Part shown: positions 3,852 through 6,872 of the stretch, in pieces
How positions within the stretch are numbered: the first letter of the stretch is position 1
Layout: each line of letters begins with the position of its first letter
Assembly (NCBI GenBank): GCA_020024215.1
Contig: JAHHUC010000087.1
Span: 1 to 6,872 of the forward strand
Source: Oscillospiraceae bacterium
GTDB taxonomy: Bacteria; Bacillota; Clostridia; Oscillospirales; Ruminococcaceae
DNA: 6,872 nucleotides
Reading direction: 5' to 3'
Translations under genes and position numbers: made by a program
Notes under the pieces: model-generated
Told to the model about the DNA's origin: nothing
Database searches by the model: none
The model's input: only the letters and a program-made list of their open reading frames with translations

Positions 3852-6809
3852 ATGAAAATGAGAAAGACCATGAGTCTGTTTTTGGCATTGGCAATGTCAG
3901 CCTCAATGCCGTTTGCAGCTCTTGCGACGGAGACAGAACCGCTGGATCCACTTATGCAGGTTCAGACAGAGGGCGCTGCCAAAATAGGCGAAACATCCTA
4001 TAACACACTTGAAGATGCAATAAAGAACGCAGAAAATGGTAATACAATTATTCTCGTTGATAATGTTGCAAATGGTGCCAGTGTAGAGATTCCTGCTGAA
4101 AAGAATCTCAAACTGGATTTAAACGGTAAAAATTATACTATAAGCAACGTAAAAGCAGGTACAAATTATGGATTTTCTGTAAATAAAACAGGTCAAAGTG
4201 GTACTGTAACTTTCACAAACGGAACCATTGCGGCAGGTGCAGGTGTAGTATCTTTGATTGAAAACAGTGCTAATGTCAGATTGAGCAATGTTAAATTATC
4301 TGCAAACGGCAGCAAAGCTTTGTTAAATAAGGCAGATGCAACTGCTTCTATTGAGGATGCTAATGTAATTGTAGATGGCAATATAGAAAATGCCGGCACA
4401 TTGACAATAAAGGGCGGCAATTTCAACGGAGATGTAGCTAATAGTGGCACACTGACAGTTGAAAAAGGAAAATTCACAAAAAATATAACTGGTAATGGCA
4501 GGCTTAGCATAAGCGGCGGCAATTTTGACGGAAATATAGATGCTTCCAACGGAGAGATTAGCGGCGGTGCATTCTCCATTAAGCCTGATGACAAGTTCTT
4601 AACACCTAACATGAAGTTCGAGATGCTTGATCCCAACAGCGGCAAGTATGTAGTAAGCGAAAAGAAGGCAGAGAATGTAGATTTGGGGAAAGAAAATATG
4701 ACTGCTCCCACAGAAGTTACAGAGGAGAGCGATTATAAAACGATTGAGTGTTCAGACAGCAAGCTGAGAGATGCACTCAAAAATATTGTTGTTTCTATTC
4801 CTCAAGATGAGTTTCTTGCAAAGGTTCCCAGCATAACAAAGCAGCAGGCTTTGGACGCTTATAACAAAGCGAATGACCCGGATCTTGCACTCGATAATAT
4901 TGATAAGCTTTCTGTTGTAGCAAAGAAGAAGCTTAAAATCAACGTTTCAAATGTTTCTGTTTTAAATAACAAAGGCTTTAATATTAAAATAACCCCCTCA
5001 GTAGTTGTATATATCCAAAATAAAGATAATAACAGCAAGGCTGAATATATATCCAGCGATATAGATCAGTTGAGGGCAACTGCAAATGTCACCGTTCCTC
5101 TTTCAAGTGATTTTAATTCTGTAAGAGAATTTTCTGTAACACAGAATGGAAAATCTGAAAATATAGTAGCATCAAACAACAGCATAGAATTAAGAAATGT
5201 AAGCAATTTTAGGGATTATTTTGCAGTTTTAGAAAGGTCAAATTTACCTGATACAGAACTTCCCAAACCCAATGACAGTGTCAAAGTAGAAAATACAGAA
5301 ATCACAGTTTCTTCTTCTGCCAGCCGAGAAGAAAAGAATTTGGCAGAAGCTATAAACAGAGGCTTTAAGCTTGAAAATGTAAGGGCAGACCTTACAAATA
5401 TAAAAGTTAAAAAGAGCGATGCTATTGAGGCATTGAAAAAAAAGGGTTATGCAGCAGATGAAAATTCTGATATAAGGCTTGAGGCTAGAATAAAAGTCAC
5501 TCCCACATTATCAGCTGTGAATGTGTCAAAAAATAATGAAGGATTTACATTCAGCCTAAGCGTTGAACCTAAAATTTACGCAGTTCTTAACGGAAAAACA
5601 AGAAATGTTGCAGAAGCTCCTGTTGAAAATTCAGGAATTGTTTTGGAAAAGCGCACAGCAACTGTAACAATTCCCCTTTCCGTTGAATTCTCAAAAATAA
5701 AGGAAAATATAGTTGCTGATGGCAGAAAGTTCATTATAAAGAATGCTGTGGACAGCAAGGATATAGGTCGCAACAACGAGATTTCATTTAAAACCGACAA
5801 TGTAAATGATGCTTTTTATATTAAAGTATCCGAAAAGGAACCCACACCTCCTCCCTCAGGACATGACGAGCAGATAACAGTTCTTGACGGAACATACAAA
5901 ATCAAGGACAAGAAGCTTATCAAAACAGACAGCAACAACACAATCAAGTTTGACGAAAGCGCTTATCTTGTTGTTGTAAAGGGCGGATACCAACCATCAA
6001 CAAATGCAAATAATGTAGAGCCTGAATATTTCCTTACAAAGGACGATGTTTCCAAGCTTAGAATCGGCACTGTAAGGTTTGAGGAAAACGGAAAGCTGGT
6101 TGACGGCAAGGTTTCCTGGCAGGCAAGAATGATCAAGGTGGACGGAAAGAACAAGGGCGTTTACCTCATCGAAATCCCCATCAAGAAGAACAGCGGCTAC
6201 ACCAGCAGCAAGGATGTGTTCGGAAACTTTGAGCTGAGAGCCTCCAAGCCCTATTATTTCGGAAATGACGAAACAAGGGAAAATGTAAACTTCTATGTGG
6301 AAATTGACGCAGACGTAAATACCGACACAGATGAAATCTATGACGGAACACACGTTTATGAGTTCAACGACACAGAGGATGATGAGATCACACTCTACGG
6401 CGGAGACGGAACATTTATAGTTGACACAAGAGGTCAGGGCAAGCTGCTCATAAGAACAGATGTCAAGTACAATGAGGGTATTGAAAAGGTAAATCCCAAC
6501 GCAAACTATGTTTACTACAATTCCAACTACCCCACATTCAATAGATTGGGCTATCTCTACCTCAAGGCAAACAAGGGCGACAAGATTTATAAGGTTGACC
6601 GCGACACCGGAAAGCTCACCAAGATGCCTGTTCCCTATGACAGAGATATGGAGGCCTTCAAGATAAGAACAAGAACCTTAGGCTGCTATGTTGTTGCAGA
6701 AAAGGAGCTTGACCTTGACAGGATAAACGGTGTTATCGCTCCTGAGCCTGTTAAGCCCCCTGTTGCACCTCCTTCTATAATCAACCCCCCAACAGGTTCA
6801 GCAATTTAA
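3852..6809 (+). CDS. Large secreted surface protein: beta-helix region, duplicated domain, Clostridia-type C-terminal module
   Basis: This encodes a 985-residue exported protein of unknown function. A signal peptide (1-26) has a basic start, a hydrophobic core and an ALA|TETE cleavage site. Residues 43-100 (AKIGETSYNTLEDAI, then LDLNGKNYTI) are typical of the start of a right-handed beta-helix in Firmicutes surface proteins, and 17-residue rungs run to about 242. Residues 297-461 and 479-661 are two diverged copies of one domain. PTPPPSG (664-670) links to a C-terminal module (671-955) containing YPTFNRLGYLYL and RTRTLGCYVV, strings I associate with large Clostridia surface proteins. A Pro-rich tail ends in NPPTGSAI, a sortase-like motif (978-982) with no membrane helix or basic tail after it. 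No catalytic site, SLH or dockerin domain was seen. The start is clear: AGGAGGG lies six bases before the ATG. It is probably transcribed alone from its own promoter with a structured leader. An adhesin or matrix-like role is only a guess. Confidence 0.9.
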   Translation: MKMRKTMSLFLALAMSASMPFAALATETEPLDPLMQVQTEGAAKIGETSYNTLEDAIKNAENGNTIILVDNVANGASVEIPAEKNLKLDLNGKNYTISNVKAGTNYGFSVNKTGQSGTVTFTNGTIAAGAGVVSLIENSANVRLSNVKLSANGSKALLNKADATASIEDANVIVDGNIENAGTLTIKGGNFNGDVANSGTLTVEKGKFTKNITGNGRLSISGGNFDGNIDASNGEISGGAFSIKPDDKFLTPNMKFEMLDPNSGKYVVSEKKAENVDLGKENMTAPTEVTEESDYKTIECSDSKLRDALKNIVVSIPQDEFLAKVPSITKQQALDAYNKANDPDLALDNIDKLSVVAKKKLKINVSNVSVLNNKGFNIKITPSVVVYIQNKDNNSKAEYISSDIDQLRATANVTVPLSSDFNSVREFSVTQNGKSENIVASNNSIELRNVSNFRDYFAVLERSNLPDTELPKPNDSVKVENTEITVSSSASREEKNLAEAINRGFKLENVRADLTNIKVKKSDAIEALKKKGYAADENSDIRLEARIKVTPTLSAVNVSKNNEGFTFSLSVEPKIYAVLNGKTRNVAEAPVENSGIVLEKRTATVTIPLSVEFSKIKENIVADGRKFIIKNAVDSKDIGRNNEISFKTDNVNDAFYIKVSEKEPTPPPSGHDEQITVLDGTYKIKDKKLIKTDSNNTIKFDESAYLVVVKGGYQPSTNANNVEPEYFLTKDDVSKLRIGTVRFEENGKLVDGKVSWQARMIKVDGKNKGVYLIEIPIKKNSGYTSSKDVFGNFELRASKPYYFGNDETRENVNFYVEIDADVNTDTDEIYDGTHVYEFNDTEDDEITLYGGDGTFIVDTRGQGKLLIRTDVKYNEGIEKVNPNANYVYYNSNYPTFNRLGYLYLKANKGDKIYKVDRDTGKLTKMPVPYDRDMEAFKIRTRTLGCYVVAEKELDLDRINGVIAPEPVKPPVAPPSIINPPTGSAI
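4386..4577 (+). repeat. In-frame 51-bp repeats encoding 17-residue beta-helix rungs
   Basis: Three full units (4386-4436, 4437-4487, 4488-4538) and a shortened fourth (4539-4577) encode residues 179-195, 196-212, 213-229 and 230-242. The shared pattern is N-x-G-x-L-(T/S)-(I/V)-x-x-G-x-F-x-x-(N/D)-(V/I). Units 1 and 3 share GGNF(N/D)G and are the closest pair. The period is slightly short of the 20-25 residues common in pectate-lyase helices but suits one turn of a compact beta-helix. DNA identity between units is only partial, so the repeats are old. Confidence 0.7.
4740..5834 (+). repeat. Diverged tandem duplication of a ~165-185 residue domain
   Basis: Copy A is residues 297-461 and copy B 479-661 of the secreted protein. 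Landmarks match in order: an early helix with ITKQQALDAY (328-337) against VKKSDAIEAL (519-528), NKGF (373-376) against NEGF (562-565), NVTVPLSSDF (412-421) against TVTIPLSVEF (604-613), and a closing D-x-F-x-V-x-E or similar strand (455-461 against 653-661). The offset stays at about 189-198 residues. Similarity is visible only at protein level. I do not recognise the domain. Confidence 0.6.
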
Positions 6810-6821
6810 AAGCTTTAAAAG

Positions 6822-6841
6822 GGCCTGTTGCAAAATAGGCC
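6822..6841 (+). other. GNRA-capped hairpin downstream of the secreted-protein gene
   Basis: GGCCTGTT (6822-6829) pairs with AATAGGCC (6834-6841) around a GCAA tetraloop. This is an 8-bp stem with one G-U pair in plus-strand RNA (an A-C mismatch on the other strand) and a classic stabilising loop. It begins 13 bases after the stop codon, but ACGAAAAAAGCG follows instead of a U-run, so it is not a standard intrinsic terminator in this direction. It could protect the mRNA 3' end or form part of a mobile-element end. Confidence 0.5.
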
Positions 6842-6872
6842 ACGAAAAAAGCGAGTAAGTTTCCCTAAAAAG

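Noticed and set aside
3821..4003. Overlapping plus-strand frame starting at GTG 3821
   Set aside because: It lacks a ribosome site of its own, overlaps the signal-peptide coding region in another frame and resembles nothing.
4193..4711. Minus-strand frame of 172 codons opposite the beta-helix region
   Set aside because: Antisense to the clearly coding secreted-protein gene; its apparent hydrophobicity is the complement of the repeated Asn/Gly/Lys codons.
6822..6841. Intrinsic terminator of the secreted-protein gene
   Set aside because: The hairpin is good but is followed by an A-rich, not T-rich, stretch on the plus strand. On the minus strand the stem has a mismatch and only a short T-run, so I left it as a hairpin of unknown role.

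Overview
The window looks like chromosomal DNA of a low-to-moderate G+C Gram-positive anaerobe, most likely a gut-type Clostridia (Oscillospiraceae/Lachnospiraceae-like). The reasons are AGGAGG-type ribosome sites, AT-rich intergenic DNA, a TrkA/TrkH pair of Firmicutes type, a small heavy-metal-associated (HMA) protein with the tail usual in Clostridia, and a large secreted protein whose C-terminal module resembles those I remember from Clostridia surface proteins. The lineage is inferred from protein style only.

Layout. Bases 1-208 hold no gene that I can support. They contain a probable minus-strand terminator and a perfect 12-bp palindrome. A small HMA-domain metal-binding protein is encoded on the minus strand at 209-457, with a TTG start. 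A 248-base divergent region (458-705) carries a candidate promoter in each direction. Next, on the plus strand, comes a two-gene potassium uptake operon: trkA (706-2070, cytosolic NAD-binding regulator) and trkH (2085-3542, membrane channel subunit), 14 bases apart and surely co-transcribed. TrkA gates TrkH, so the pair makes a complete K+ uptake system.

Bases 3543-3851 are an AT-rich gap with a good promoter and a long leader that can fold into two extended stem-loops, ending in a strong ribosome site. The leader feeds a 985-residue secreted protein (3852-6809), which reads as a mosaic. In order it has a signal peptide, a beta-helix-like region with 17-residue rungs, two diverged copies of a roughly 165-185 residue domain, a Pro-rich linker, and a C-terminal module with clearly different codon use. 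Its end carries an NPPTG sortase-like motif but lacks the membrane anchor that should follow. Just downstream (6821-6841) is a GNRA-capped hairpin whose sequence resembles a terminal repeat of IS6-type elements. The window ends before this can be resolved.

The trk and HMA parts are ordinary. The items most worth a second look are the structured leader, the mosaic architecture and codon break in the large protein, its anchorless NPPTG end, and the possible mobile-element end next to it. I found no convincing evidence of an entirely new system.
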